Part shown: piece after piece, positions 19,015-28,200 of the stretch | Layout of the letters: each line of letters starts with the position of its first letter | How positions within the stretch are numbered: position 1 is the first letter of the stretch | Assembly (NCBI GenBank): GCA_022616415.1 | Contig: JAKEEU010000056.1 | Location: 62,001 to 126,000 of the forward strand | DNA from: Candidatus Zhuqueibacterota bacterium | Lineage (GTDB): Bacteria > Zhuqueibacterota > Zhuqueibacteria > Zhuqueibacterales > Zhuqueibacteraceae | Reading direction: 5' to 3' | DNA length: 64,000 bases | Made by a program: the position numbers and the translations under genes | Notes under the pieces: generated by a model | Database searches by the model: none | The model's input: the letters and a program-made list of their open reading frames with translations, nothing else | Told to the model about the DNA's origin: nothing

Positions 19015-21131
19015 GCGGTTACCTCCTTCAACAAAGCGAGAATTTCACCTTCAAGCTTTTTGATGTCGGCTTCAATCTCTTCCAACGGCCGCGGCGGCTC
19101 GTAGCGGTAAAAATGGCGGTTGAGCGGAATTTCGTAGCCCACTTTGGTTTTGCTGTGGTCGATCCACGCGTCCGGCACATGCGGCAGTACTTCGCGCTTG
19201 AAATATTCTTCGATGTTCTCTTTCAGCGGCACGGTCTCAGCGTCGCGCAGCTCGGGATCAGGTTCCGGGTTGCCGTCTCTATCGCGGCAAATCTCTGCGG
19301 TTTCGTCGCGCTCGCCGAGCGCGTTCAGCACGGCTTTGAGTTCCGGCGCGGTAAGTCGAACATTGCGTTCGTGGTCGAGCTTGCGCAAATCGGTTAGAAA
19401 ATCTTTCCGATCTTTATAAAGCAGTTGTCCCGACGCTTCGAACTTACCGAGCGCGCGAAGCACGCAGCGAATTTCTTCTTGCCGCTTTTGTCCATCTGAA
19501 ATTTCCTGAAGCCGCACTTTCTCATTTTTCTTATTACTGGCCGCAAGATTTTTAAAGGCGCTTTCTTCTTCCAATCGCGCCATGCGCTCGGCGCTGGCCT
19601 GAAAATTCAGCCGCAGCGGCCGCTCGACCGTAATCTTGTGAAAACCGAAATCGGCGTTATCAAAAATCTTGCTGACCACCCAAGTTCCTTCCAGGACATG
19701 CTTTTGCTGACCGTCGATTGTGAACGTGCGCGTCTCGCCATCGCGGAAATTGCCATGAATTTTGGCAATCTCGCCGATCTGATCCGGCTCGCCCTCTTCC
19801 TTGTCGCCGATCTTGTTGCGCTTGTTGCCCAGGCTTTTGCGCATCTTCACATAAAACTGCCGGGCGTCGATAAGCTGAATCTTGCCCTTGCGCTCCGGCT
19901 CTTTGCGGTTGGTGAGAATCCAAATGTAAGTCGAAATGCCGGTGTTATAAAAAAGCTGGTCGGGCAAGGCGACTACGGCTTCGAGCCAGTCGTTTTCAAT
20001 AATCCACTGGCGGATGTTGCTCTCGCCGCTGCCCGCGTCGCCGGTGAATAGCGGCGAGCCGTTGAACACGATGCCGATGCGGCTGCCGCCCTGTTCGGGT
20101 GGACGCATTTTGGAAAGCATGTGCTGCAAAAAGAGCAGCGAGCCGTCGTTGATGCGCGGCAAGCCGGCGCCGAAGCGGCCCTGATAACCGAGCGTTTTGT
20201 GCTCCTTCTCAATGAAGCCGGCCTGTTGCTTCCATTCCACGCCGAACGGCGGATTGGCGAGCATGTAATCGAACGTGATCTTCTTGCCATCCTTGTCGCG
20301 GTCGAAGCTGTCCTGCGAAAAGCTGTCGCCGAGGCGGATGTTATCGGCGTCCTCGCCCTTGATGAGCATGTCGGATTTGCACACGGCCCACGCTTCGTCG
20401 TTCCAATCCTGTCCGAAGAGCAGTGGGTTGGCCTCAGCGTTCAAATCGCGGATATATTTTTCCGACACGGAGAGCATGCCGCCGGTGCCGCACGCCGGAT
20501 CGTAAATGGTTTTCACCACGTGGCTGCGACGCAAGTCTTTTTCCGGCGAGAGCAATAGATTGACCATGAGCTTGATCACCTCACGCGGGGTGAAATGCTC
20601 GCCGGCTTCCTCGTTGGATTGCTCCGCGCCGATGCGGATCAGCTCTTCGAAAACATAGCCCATCTGTATGTTATCGACGCGCTCAGGCGAGAGATCGATT
20701 TTACCGAACGCCTTGATGACTTCGAAGAGCAGATTCTTTTCCGCCATGCGCGCGATTTGCTGGTCGAAAGCGAAACGATCCATGATTTCGCGCACGTTCG
20801 GAGAGAAACTGGTGATGTATTTGTTCAAATTCGGCGCGAGCTGGTTGGGATCGTTGAGCAGCTTTTCAAAATCAATTTTGGAGAGATTATAGAACGGCCG
20901 CTTGGTGATTCTTTGGAGCAGGCTGCGCACCACGGTCTCAGGCTTGCCCTTCATGGCCGGGTACTCTTTGAGCACCTTCTCCTTGGTCGGTGCGAGCAGA
21001 CAATCAAAGCGCCGCAGCACGGTGAGCGGCAAAATGACTTTGCGATATTCATTGCGCTTGTACGGCCCGCGCAGCAGGTTGCAAATGCTCCAGATGAAAT
21101 TCGCGAGTTGGGAATGGGTTTCAGCGCTCAT
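19011..21131 (-). CDS. hsdM: Type I restriction-modification DNA methyltransferase subunit
   Basis: This 706-residue HsdM is an N6-adenine methyltransferase. The N-terminal helical domain ('NFIWSICNLLRGPYKRNEY') precedes the SAM-binding 'DPACGTGGML' and the catalytic 'LANPPFG'. A late coiled-coil region (about 560-700) probably packs on HsdS. It is longer than the common ~500-residue HsdM because of this C-terminal extension. It overlaps the AlbA_2 gene by ATGA, so the two are translationally coupled. A dinD remnant lies upstream on the same strand. Confidence 0.93.
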   Translation of the reverse strand: MSAETHSQLANFIWSICNLLRGPYKRNEYRKVILPLTVLRRFDCLLAPTKEKVLKEYPAMKGKPETVVRSLLQRITKRPFYNLSKIDFEKLLNDPNQLAPNLNKYITSFSPNVREIMDRFAFDQQIARMAEKNLLFEVIKAFGKIDLSPERVDNIQMGYVFEELIRIGAEQSNEEAGEHFTPREVIKLMVNLLLSPEKDLRRSHVVKTIYDPACGTGGMLSVSEKYIRDLNAEANPLLFGQDWNDEAWAVCKSDMLIKGEDADNIRLGDSFSQDSFDRDKDGKKITFDYMLANPPFGVEWKQQAGFIEKEHKTLGYQGRFGAGLPRINDGSLLFLQHMLSKMRPPEQGGSRIGIVFNGSPLFTGDAGSGESNIRQWIIENDWLEAVVALPDQLFYNTGISTYIWILTNRKEPERKGKIQLIDARQFYVKMRKSLGNKRNKIGDKEEGEPDQIGEIAKIHGNFRDGETRTFTIDGQQKHVLEGTWVVSKIFDNADFGFHKITVERPLRLNFQASAERMARLEEESAFKNLAASNKKNEKVRLQEISDGQKRQEEIRCVLRALGKFEASGQLLYKDRKDFLTDLRKLDHERNVRLTAPELKAVLNALGERDETAEICRDRDGNPEPDPELRDAETVPLKENIEEYFKREVLPHVPDAWIDHSKTKVGYEIPLNRHFYRYEPPRPLEEIEADIKKLEGEILALLKEVTA

Positions 21132-21190
21132 TGATCAGTTCCAAGCTTGGCGTACAAGTCCGCATTCATTGTTTGCGCCCAAATTTATAA

Positions 21191-21242
21191 ATAAATATAC
21201 GGACTAAAACGCGCCGGAGCAAATAAAAATTTTCTTGACAAT
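21191..21242 (+). repeat. Orphan copy of the radical-SAM promoter repeat
   Basis: Bases around 21194-21241 are almost identical to 22082-22128 (AATATACGGACTAAA, then GCGCCGGAGC and AAATTTTCTTGACA). They carry the same TTGACA -35 box at 21235-21240. Here no matching -10 or radical SAM gene follows; the sequence runs antisense into the dinD tail. It looks like the scar of a third copy of the duplicated block. Confidence 0.6.
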
Positions 21243-21244
21243 AT

Positions 21245-21681
21245 TTATTTGATTTCTCGCGGTTTTTTCGGTTTCAACTTTTTGATGCTTTCCACCGAGG
21301 GCAAATCTTCCGGCATCGTGCCGCCAAGCTCTTTAATGGTTAGGCGCACTTTAGCGCCGACCTGACGATGCGTCAAGTTGGCCTTATCCTTTCCCTGAAT
21401 GTTTTCACGACGCAGTTTCTCTTCCGTTTGCGTGGCGCGAAACAAATCGGCGGCCAGCTCGGTGCTGCCCATGTGGTCGAGGATGTGTTGACTCTTTTTC
21501 AATTGAAACACGCGGCGCGCGCTCTCTGGATGACCTGTTCGAAATTACGATAATCGTTGTACTGCAACACGCGGGCAAAATCACGGCTCGACCAGTATTC
21601 CGCGCCAGCTTCGTTGGTTCGGCGGATTTGCTCGAATGGAGAAACATGACCGGAAGAGTTTTTTTCAATTTCAGTTTTCAT
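21245..21681 (-). pseudogene. dinD: dinD with a large internal deletion
   Basis: The 5' part (from 21681) encodes 'SPFEQIRRTNEAGAEYW', 'SSRDFARVLQYNDYRNFEQV' and 'ARAACFN', the DinD N-terminus. The 3' part (to 21245) encodes 'LKKSQHILDHMGSTELAA', 'FRATQTEEKLRREN' and 'KVRLTIKELGGTMPEDLP', the DinD C-terminus. About 150 middle residues are absent and the junction near 21500 (TTCAATTGAAAAAG on the minus strand) shifts the frame. DinD is an SOS-linked protein whose genes often sit beside type I RM operons, matching its place before hsdM. Confidence 0.85.
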
Positions 21682-21801
21682 GATTCGCTCCCTTCATTTA
21701 AAAATTAGCGGTAAGCTATTGATTTTCTGATCGCCACTGGCCTTGATTTTCCTGTTTTGCTCAAAGAAATCACACCTTAAAGTAGTATAATCAATGGCTT
21801 G

Positions 21802-21829
21802 ACCATATCGGTGATATTACCGATATGGT
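21802..21829. promoter_or_regulatory. Imperfect palindrome in copy A (operator candidate)
   Basis: The arms ACCATATCGGTGAT and ATTACCGATATGGT pair with one mismatch. It lies about 120 bp upstream of the dinD start and aligns with the perfect palindrome at 25588-25619. The sequence has diverged between copies while symmetry is largely kept, suggesting selection for a dimeric binding site. Confidence 0.5.
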
Positions 21830-22121
21830 TTAATCCATGATAATACAGCATTTATATTAGCTTCCACCGGATCAAAAACAACCTTGTCTGCGAAACGCGC
21901 TGTTGCAGCTTGCCTTCAATATCACTAATGAGCTGCTTGCGCTGCCGGTCAATCTCGTCCTGCGCGCCGATCGCTTCATTCCAAATCGAAAACATCTTCA
22001 GCGCCCGATTAATTTTTTTGCATTATTTCATCGTTGGATTCCAATCAGTAACCTTGTTTGCCCCCGTTTTATATTCCCTAAATATACGGACTAAATCGCG
22101 CCGGAGCAAATAAAAATTTTC

Positions 22122-22150
22122 TTGACAATGCTTTTGCTTTTTTGTACTAT
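22122..22150 (+). promoter_or_regulatory. Sigma-70-type promoter of the truncated radical SAM copy
   Basis: TTGACA (22122-22127), a 17-nt spacer and TACTAT (22145-22150) lie 30 bp before the ATG at 22180. The same boxes and spacing occur in copy B at 25905-25933. The fragment and perhaps the downstream transketolase could be transcribed from here. Confidence 0.75.
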
Positions 22151-22179
22151 CAACCACACTAATTCGACGCAGCTTCGCT

Positions 22180-22725
22180 ATGAAAATTCTCCTTATTGGC
22201 TCGACGGCGTTGGATTATCGCGGGCAGCCGATCAAGCAGCGCCGTTTGCATCTGCCGGGCTTGACGTTGCCGATGCTGGCCGCGGTCACGCCGGCGCACG
22301 TGCAACTGCGGCTGGTTTCCGAGACGGTTGAAGACATTCCTTTTGACGAGCACTGGGATCTCGTCGGCCTCACCGGCATGGGTTCGGGTATCGTGCGCGC
22401 CTGGCAGATCGCTGACGAGTTTCGCGCGCGCGGCGTCAAGGTCGTGATTGGCGGCATCGCCGCGAGTCTCGGCAAGCCGGGGTGGACGCTTCAACATGCG
22501 GATGCTCTCGTCATCGGCGAGGCTGAAGAGTTGTGGCCGCAGGTGATCGGAGACTTCGAGGCTGGACGGCTGCAATCGATTTATCGCATGATGCGCCGCC
22601 CGCCGATTGATCAGTTGCCGGTGCCGCGTTATGATCTTATGAACAAATCCAAACTCGGCTTTTGGCGGCCGGTGCAGGCGACGCGCGGCTGTCCCTTCAC
22701 CTGCAAACGTCAACTCTCTGGATAA
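22180..22725 (+). pseudogene. 5' fragment of a B12-binding radical SAM gene
   Basis: The first 175 codons match the intact gene at 25963 (cobalamin-binding domain with 'LTLPMLAAVTPAHV', 'VGLTGMGSG', 'GGIAASLGKP', 'GEAEELWPQV'). The match stops at 'GCPFTCK', after the second Cys of the CxxxCxxC cluster motif. Seven unrelated codons ('RQLSG' and stop) follow. It lacks the third Cys and the whole radical SAM barrel, so it cannot function as such. The transketolase Shine-Dalgarno begins about 20 nt after its stop. Confidence 0.9.
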
Positions 22726-22758
22726 GCAACACGCCTAACCTCAAAGGAGAATCTATCT

Positions 22759-24783
22759 ATGAGCTCATTGGACAGCATGCCCATCGACGATCTATGCATC
22801 AACACCATTCGCACACTCGCCATGGACGCCGTACAAAAAGCCAATTCCGGACATCCCGGCACGCCCATGGCGCTGGCGCCTCTGGCTTACGTTTTGTGGA
22901 CGCAGCTCATGCGCCACAATCCCCAAAATCCGCACTGGCTCAATCGTGATCGATTTGTGCTGTCTTGCGGCCATGCTTCGATGTTGCTGTACGCCATGTT
23001 GCATTTGACCGGCTATGACCTCTCACTGGATGAAATTAAAAATTTCCGCCAGTGGGGGAGCAAAACCCCCGGGCATCCGGAATACGGACTCACGCCGGGC
23101 GTTGAAACCACCACCGGCCCGCTCGGCCAGGGCGTCATGAATTCCGTCGGCATGGCCATCGCCGAAGCGCATCTGGCCGCGGTGTTCAATCGTGACGGGC
23201 ATGAAATCGTCGATCATTTTACCTACGCTTTTTGCAGCGACGGTGACTTGATGGAAGGCGCGTCCAATGAAGCCGCTTCGTTGGCCGGACACTTGGGGCT
23301 GGGCAAATTGATTTGGGTTTACGACGACAATCACATCAGCATTGAAGGCGCCACTGAAATTACCTACTCGGATGAAGCCAAAAAACGTTTCGAAGGTTAT
23401 CATTGGCACGTGCAGGATATCGGTGAAAAAGCCAACGATCTTGCAGCCTTGGGCCGGGCGCTCGCCAACGCGCAACGGGAAAAATCGCAGCCTTCGTTGA
23501 TCATCGTGCGCTCACACATTGCCTATGGCGCGCCCAGCATGCAAGACACGCCGGAGGCGCACGGCTCGCCCTTGGGAGAAGAGGAAATAAAGCTCACCAA
23601 GCGGTTTTACGGCTGGCCGGAAGATGAAAAATTTTTGATTCCCGAACGTGCGCTCGAGCATTTTCGTCAAGCCGTCGACCGCGGGAAAAAATGGGAAGCC
23701 GAGTGGCAGGAAAAATTTTCCGCTTACAAAAAAGCGCATCCTGATTGGGCCATGAAATTCGAGGCCTATTTGGCCGGCGAGCTTCCCGCCGGTTGGGATA
23801 AAGAGATTCCTCAGTTTGTGCCGGCGGACGGCTCCATGGCGACGAGAGCAGCCTCCGGAAAAGTCATCAACGCCTTTGCGAACAGCGTCCCCTGGTTGAT
23901 GGGCGGCAGCGCCGACTTGGCGCCTTCGACAAATACGCTCATCAAAAGCTCGAAATACTTTGCCAAAGACCATTATGCCAATCGCAACCTCGCCTGGGGA
24001 ATTCGCGAGCACGCGATGTGTGGCGCCAGCTCCGGCATGGCGCTGCATGGCGGGGTGCGGCCCTTCGCTGCAACATTTTTTGTTTTCACCGATTATGCCC
24101 GGCCGGCCATTCGCTTGGCCGCGCTGATGGAGCTGCCCGTCATTTATATAATGACGCACGATTCCATCGGCCTCGGTGAAGATGGCCCAACGCATCAGCC
24201 CATCGAGCATCTCACGTCGCTGCGGGCGATGCCGCATCTGTGCCTCATCCGCCCGGCCGATGCCAACGAAACCGCCTACGCCTGGCGCGCCGCCATGAGG
24301 CGCAAAAAAGGCCCGACGATGCTCGTGCTCACGCGGCAAGGCTTGCCCATTTTTGATCGCAGCAAACTCGCTGGCGCCGAAGGCGTTTTGCAGGGCGCTT
24401 ATGTTTTGTCCAAAGAAAAAAGCGACACCCCCGAAATCGTGCTCATCGCCAGCGGCTCCGAAGTGCAGCTCATCCTCGCCGCGCAGGAAAAGCTCGCAAC
24501 GGACGGCATTCAAGCGCGCGTCGTGAGCATGCCGAGCTGGGAGTTGTTTCTGGAGCAATCGCAAAGCTATCGCGATGAAGTGCTGCCGCCCAAGGTCAAG
24601 GCGCGTTTAGCCGTCGAAGCCGGCGCGCCGCTGGGCTGGCGCGACTGGGTCGGCGAAGCCGGCGAGGTCATCGGCATCACCAAATACGGCGCCAGCGCGC
24701 CTTACAAAGAAAATTTCAAGCAGTATGGCTTTACAGTTGAAAACGTGGTATCCACGGCTAAAAAACTGCTGGAAAAAATCTAA
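22759..24783 (+). CDS. tkt: Transketolase
   Basis: This complete 674-residue thiamine-diphosphate enzyme of the pentose phosphate and Calvin pathways transfers two-carbon ketol units. Visible motifs are '[10 protein letters not shown]', '[10 protein letters not shown]', the ThDP/Mg site 'CSDGDLMEG...', 'HGSPLGEEE', the pyrimidine-domain 'GIREHAMCG', '[20 protein letters not shown]' (two blocks) and a C-terminal 'KYGASAPYK'. The ATG at 22759 follows AAAGGAG. It sits as cargo between the two copies of the 1.2-kb duplicated block. It appears intact. Confidence 0.95.
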   Translation: MSSLDSMPIDDLCINTIRTLAMDAVQKANSGHPGTPMALAPLAYVLWTQLMRHNPQNPHWLNRDRFVLSCGHASMLLYAMLHLTGYDLSLDEIKNFRQWGSKTPGHPEYGLTPGVETTTGPLGQGVMNSVGMAIAEAHLAAVFNRDGHEIVDHFTYAFCSDGDLMEGASNEAASLAGHLGLGKLIWVYDDNHISIEGATEITYSDEAKKRFEGYHWHVQDIGEKANDLAALGRALANAQREKSQPSLIIVRSHIAYGAPSMQDTPEAHGSPLGEEEIKLTKRFYGWPEDEKFLIPERALEHFRQAVDRGKKWEAEWQEKFSAYKKAHPDWAMKFEAYLAGELPAGWDKEIPQFVPADGSMATRAASGKVINAFANSVPWLMGGSADLAPSTNTLIKSSKYFAKDHYANRNLAWGIREHAMCGASSGMALHGGVRPFAATFFVFTDYARPAIRLAALMELPVIYIMTHDSIGLGEDGPTHQPIEHLTSLRAMPHLCLIRPADANETAYAWRAAMRRKKGPTMLVLTRQGLPIFDRSKLAGAEGVLQGAYVLSKEKSDTPEIVLIASGSEVQLILAAQEKLATDGIQARVVSMPSWELFLEQSQSYRDEVLPPKVKARLAVEAGAPLGWRDWVGEAGEVIGITKYGASAPYKENFKQYGFTVENVVSTAKKLLEKI

Positions 24784-24862
24784 CCGCAGCCAAAGGGTAA
24801 AATGTTTTTTAATGATTTTGTCTTCACAAAAGGGCTGAGATTTTGACGCCCGAAAATCTTTA

Positions 24863-25204
24863 CAATTTCACTTTCCCAAAGCCGGCTTTTTCGCCGACAT
24901 GAAAATCACCAAGTTGGAACCGAACAAATTAATCGAATGGGAGTGGGTGGATTCGCGGCATCCGAAAGACTCGGGCTGGTCGGATTTGCGCGATTGGGTT
25001 GGCACCAAAATCCGCTTTGAAATCGACGCAGCCGGCCCCTACTCGTCGCGGCTAAATTTCGTGCACCTCGGGTTGGTTCCCAAGCTTGAATGTTATAAAT
25101 CTTGCGAAATTGCCTGGGCCTATTATCTTAACGAGAGCCTGCGCGATCTGCTTGAAAAAGGGAAGGGCAAGCCTTATAACGATGATTCCGAGAACAATAT
25201 TTAA
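24863..25204 (+). pseudogene. SRPBCC/AHSA1-like protein, 5'-truncated
   Basis: The frame gives 'FHFPKAGFFADMKITKLEP' and 'KLIEWEWVDSRHPKDSGW', then 'CEIAWAYYLNESLRDLLEKG', the second half of an AHSA1/START-type ligand-binding domain. The residues before the only ATG (24899) still read as family sequence back to about 24863, showing that the true 5' end is lost. The missing ~45 residues would form the first helix-grip strands. It lies 80 bp after transketolase and ends just before copy B of the duplication. Confidence 0.65.
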
Positions 25205-25225
25205 GAAAACGAATGCCACGTCCAT

Positions 25226-25426
25226 CTAATCCATGCGCTGGCCGCTATTGAAACACGCGGCACGCGCTTTTTGAATGACTTGCTCAAAATTGCGATAATC
25301 ATCGTATTGCAAGACTTGAGCAAAGTCACGACTGGACCAGTACTCTATACCGGCATCGTTCGTTCGCTTAATTTGTTCAAATGGAGATACATGGCCGGAA
25401 GAAGTTTTTTTAATTTCAGTTCTCAT
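25226..25426 (-). pseudogene. dinD: 5' fragment of dinD, second copy
   Basis: After GGAGGAAC and an ATG at 25426 the frame encodes 'SSGHVSPFEQIKRTNDAG', 'YWSSRDFAQVLQYDDYRNF', 'KARAACFNSGQRMD' and a stop. This is the DinD N-terminus, ending six residues beyond the point where the first copy (21500) is broken. The remaining ~200 residues are absent. It belongs to copy B of the duplicated block. Confidence 0.85.
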
Positions 25427-25587
25427 GACAGTTCCTCCCGTATTTATCATTACAGTTAAATCATTGATTTTCCGTTGATCACATTTTTACAATCGCAGAT
25501 AAACAATTGATTTTCTGTTCATCACTGCCATTGATTGCCTTGTTTTTTCTCAAAAAAACACAGTTTATCTTATTATAATCAATAGCT

Positions 25588-25619
25588 TGATCATTTCGGT
25601 GATATCACCGAAATGATCA
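25588..25619. promoter_or_regulatory. Perfect 32-bp palindrome (operator candidate)
   Basis: Two exact 16-bp arms (TGATCATTTCGGTGAT and its complement) meet without a spacer. There is no T-run. It lies 160 bp upstream of the dinD fragment start, with a diverged relative at 21802-21829. A binding site for a dimeric regulator is more likely than a terminator. Confidence 0.55.
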
Positions 25620-25639
25620 TAAGTTCACCATTCTAATTA

Positions 25640-25831
25640 TCACACTAATCTCCACCGAATCGAAAACAATTTCGTCTGCGAAACCCGCTGTTGCAACTTG
25701 CCCTCGATATCACTAATGAGTTGCTCGCCTTGCCGGTCAATCTCGTCCTGCGCGTCGACCGCTGCATTGCAAATCAAAATTATCTTCAACGCCCGAGCTA
25801 TTTTTTGCATAATTTCATCGTCGGGTTCCAA
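25640..25831 (-). pseudogene. Remnant of an unidentified gene
   Basis: The 63-codon frame ('DDEIMQKIARALKIIL', 'DEIDRQGEQLISDIEGKLQQ', 'LFSIRWRLV', stop) looks like the helical C-terminus of a larger protein. I do not recognise the parent family. The same sequence with stops and a frameshift is present in copy A (about 21860-22040). Nothing upstream extends it. Confidence 0.4.
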
Positions 25832-25904
25832 TCGGTATTCTTGCTTGCGCCCGTTTTATCCCCAATATAAGCACTATATTGCGCCCAAGCAAATAAAAAT
25901 TTTC

Positions 25905-25933
25905 TTGACAAAGCTTCTGCTTTTTTGTACTAT
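25905..25933 (+). promoter_or_regulatory. Sigma-70-type promoter of the intact radical SAM gene
   Basis: TTGACA (25905-25910), 17 nt, TACTAT (25928-25933), then the ATG at 25963. Boxes and spacing are conserved with copy A even though the intervening sequence differs, which supports the assignment. Confidence 0.78.
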
Positions 25934-25962
25934 CAAGCACATAACTTCGACGCAGCTTCGCT

Positions 25963-27282
25963 ATGAAAGTTCTCCTCATTGGCCCGACCGCGTTGGATTA
26001 TCACGGCAATCCGATCAAACAACGGCGGTTGCACTTGCCGGGTTTGACGTTGCCGATGCTGGCCGCGGTTACGCCGGCGCATGTACAATTGCAACTGGTT
26101 TCCGAGACAGTTGAAGACATTCCCTTTGATGAGCACTGGGATCTCGTCGGCCTCACCGGCATGGGTTCGGGCATCGTGCGCGCTTGGCAGATCGCCGACC
26201 AGTTTCGCGCGCGCGGCGTCAAAGTCGTGATTGGCGGCATCGCCGCGAGTCTCGGCAAACCGGAGTGGACGCTTCAACACGCGGATGCGCTCGTCATCGG
26301 CGAGGCCGAAGAGTTATGGCCGCAGGTCATCAGTGATTTCGAGGCTGGCCGGCTGCAGCCGATCTATCACATGGCGCGCCGCCCGCCGATTGATCAGTTG
26401 CCGGTGCCGCGTTATGATCTCATGAACAAATCCAAGCTCGGATTTTGGCGTCCGGTGCAAGCGACGCGCGGCTGTCCTTTTACCTGCAATTATTGTTCGA
26501 TCACTTCTTTTTTTGAAGGCGCCTACCGCAAGCGGCCAATCGATCAAATCGTGCGCGACGTGCGCGCCGCCAAACGGCACGGCACGCGCTACATCGCCTT
26601 CATCGACGACAACATCGGCGTGGATTTCAACTACTCTGCCGAGCTGTGGGAAGCGCTGATTCCCGAGAAAATCCTATGGATGAGCCAATGCAGCCTGCAC
26701 ATTTCCGAACGGCCCGAGATGATGAAGCTCGCGCATCGCAGCGGCTGCCGGCTGTTGTCTTTCGGCATCGAATCGACGAACCGCGAAAATTTGAAAGAAG
26801 TTGACAAAGAATGGAATCAACCGGAGCGTTATCGCAGCGCCATCAAAGCATTGCGCCAGCACGGCATCGAAGTTTCGACCGAGATGATCATCGGCCTGGA
26901 TCACGACGACGCTTCGGTGTTCGAACAGGTCTTCGATTTCATCATGAACAACGGCATTCCCGTGCCGCGGGTTCACATCATCACGCCCGTCCCAGGAACC
27001 CCGCTTTTTGAAAATTTGAAAAACAAAGGCCGGATCGTTTCCGAAGACTTTGGCCGCTACAGCGGCGGCCAGGTGGTTTATCGCCCGCTGCACTTTCGTC
27101 CTGAAGAGCTGCAAGCCGGCTATTGGAAACTCTACGAAAAGTTGTTTAGCTGGCGCGCCATCTTGCACCGCGCGCTTCCCAACCGCGCCGCTTTAGGCCC
27201 GTATATGCGCGCCGTGGTGTGGGGCGTCAATCTCCATTATCGCAAACATATTCACCACCGGATTTGTCCGGGGATTGTGTGA
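25963..27282 (+). CDS. B12-binding domain radical SAM protein
   Basis: The 439-residue protein has an N-terminal cobalamin-binding-like Rossmann domain (1-170) and a radical SAM barrel with the cluster motif 'CPFTCNYCS' at about 175. Further features are 'AFIDDNIGVD', 'FGIESTNRENL' and 'TEMIIGLDHDD'. Related enzymes carry out methylations and rearrangements in lipid or natural-product pathways; the substrate here is not evident. It has its own promoter and no obvious RBS. A second, different member of the same superfamily is at 28355. Confidence 0.85.
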   Translation: MKVLLIGPTALDYHGNPIKQRRLHLPGLTLPMLAAVTPAHVQLQLVSETVEDIPFDEHWDLVGLTGMGSGIVRAWQIADQFRARGVKVVIGGIAASLGKPEWTLQHADALVIGEAEELWPQVISDFEAGRLQPIYHMARRPPIDQLPVPRYDLMNKSKLGFWRPVQATRGCPFTCNYCSITSFFEGAYRKRPIDQIVRDVRAAKRHGTRYIAFIDDNIGVDFNYSAELWEALIPEKILWMSQCSLHISERPEMMKLAHRSGCRLLSFGIESTNRENLKEVDKEWNQPERYRSAIKALRQHGIEVSTEMIIGLDHDDASVFEQVFDFIMNNGIPVPRVHIITPVPGTPLFENLKNKGRIVSEDFGRYSGGQVVYRPLHFRPEELQAGYWKLYEKLFSWRAILHRALPNRAALGPYMRAVVWGVNLHYRKHIHHRICPGIV

Positions 27283-27475
27283 TTAATTTTAAGCCTGTTC
27301 GTGTGAAGGGGCATTCCACGAAGTTAGGAGCTAATTGAAAACAACGGTTGCGTCATTTGAAATTTTTGCTATATTTTAAGCTAGACATTGTTAAGAAACA
27401 TTGTTCGGCGTGAGAACCGGCTCTTTAATGATGAATTAGTAAAGGTAAAGAGTTCTATACGTTGAGGAAAAAGCT

Positions 27476-27754
27476 ATGACCATTACGCTTGAATTGCCGC
27501 CCGAAGTGCAGGCAAGATTACAGGCGAAGCTTGCTCACCGCGATGCTAAGAGCATGCGCCAATTGTTGGCGGATGCTTTTGCGCCAACAGTAGAGGCCTT
27601 GTTACAGCAGACACCTAATCAGATGAACGAAGACGAGTTTGAGGCCGTCGCGGATTTGTTGGCCGACGAGTTTGCCGCTAGCCTAAAATCGAACACACCT
27701 GCGTTGTCGGATTACGCAGTAAGTCGTGCGGGCATTTATGAGGACCATCCGTAA
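27476..27754 (+). CDS. Antitoxin of a PIN-domain toxin-antitoxin pair
   Basis: The 92-residue acidic protein starts 'MTITLELPPEVQARLQAKL', a short beta-strand plus helix typical of ribbon-helix-helix-like antitoxins. It ends 2 nt before the PIN toxin gene. GAGGAAAA lies 6 nt before its ATG. As in similar pairs it probably binds the toxin and represses its own operon. Confidence 0.7.
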   Translation: MTITLELPPEVQARLQAKLAHRDAKSMRQLLADAFAPTVEALLQQTPNQMNEDEFEAVADLLADEFAASLKSNTPALSDYAVSRAGIYEDHP

Positions 27755-27756
27755 CA

Positions 27757-28200
27757 GTGATATACTTAGTGGATACAAATATCCTGCTGCGATTTGCGGA
27801 TCGTACCCACCCGCTACATTCTGTCGTGCGTGCAGCCGTGCGGAAATTACGACACGGCGGGCATCAGATGCAAATTGCCTCGCAGAATTGTGTTGAGTTT
27901 TGGAACGTCGCAACACGGCCTGTTGCAAAAAACGGATTAGGCTTGACACCTGCTGATGCTGATCGGCTGCTGCGCCTTATCGAGCGCATCTTTCCATTAT
28001 TGCCTGATGCGCCTACAATTTTTCCTGAATGGCGTCGACTTGTTATTGCAGTCGGCGTGTCAGGCGTCCAGGTTCATGACGCGCGTCTCGTCGCGGCCAT
28101 GAAAGTAAATGGGGTTACTCACATCCTTACCTTCAATACTTCTGACTTCAAACGCTATAGTAGTGAAGGGATTGTGGCTGTTGATCCTGCTGCTGTATGA
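27757..28200 (+). CDS. PIN-domain ribonuclease toxin (VapC-like)
   Basis: The 147-residue protein begins 'MIYLVDTNILLRFADR' with the first catalytic Asp. It continues with 'NCVEFWNVATRP' (conserved Glu) and 'GVQVHDARLVAAM' plus 'LTFNTSDFKRY' (remaining acidic residues). These are the PIN active-site positions of VapC-type endoribonucleases. The start is a GTG 2 nt after the antitoxin stop. It appears complete, unlike two of the toxins at 33-35 kb. Confidence 0.82.
   Translation: MIYLVDTNILLRFADRTHPLHSVVRAAVRKLRHGGHQMQIASQNCVEFWNVATRPVAKNGLGLTPADADRLLRLIERIFPLLPDAPTIFPEWRRLVIAVGVSGVQVHDARLVAAMKVNGVTHILTFNTSDFKRYSSEGIVAVDPAAV

Larger units (their letters stand above)
21503..22706. repeat. Large direct duplication, copy A
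   Basis: This ~1.2-kb block matches 25257-26489 (copy B) in order and orientation. It holds the dinD 5' end on the minus strand, a palindrome, an unknown minus-strand remnant, a promoter and the first ~175 codons of a radical SAM gene. The copies differ by many substitutions and small indels, so the event is not recent and is unlikely to be an assembly echo. Similarity ends exactly at CTGCAA inside the radical SAM gene. Confidence 0.85.
25257..26489. repeat. Large direct duplication, copy B
   Basis: This is the counterpart of 21503-22706 with the same gene order. Here the radical SAM gene continues intact beyond the end of the similarity. The two copies flank transketolase and the SRPBCC remnant. 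A truncated copy upstream, cargo, and a complete copy downstream is the product expected from a single crossover with a circular molecule carrying only the 5' region. Confidence 0.85.
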
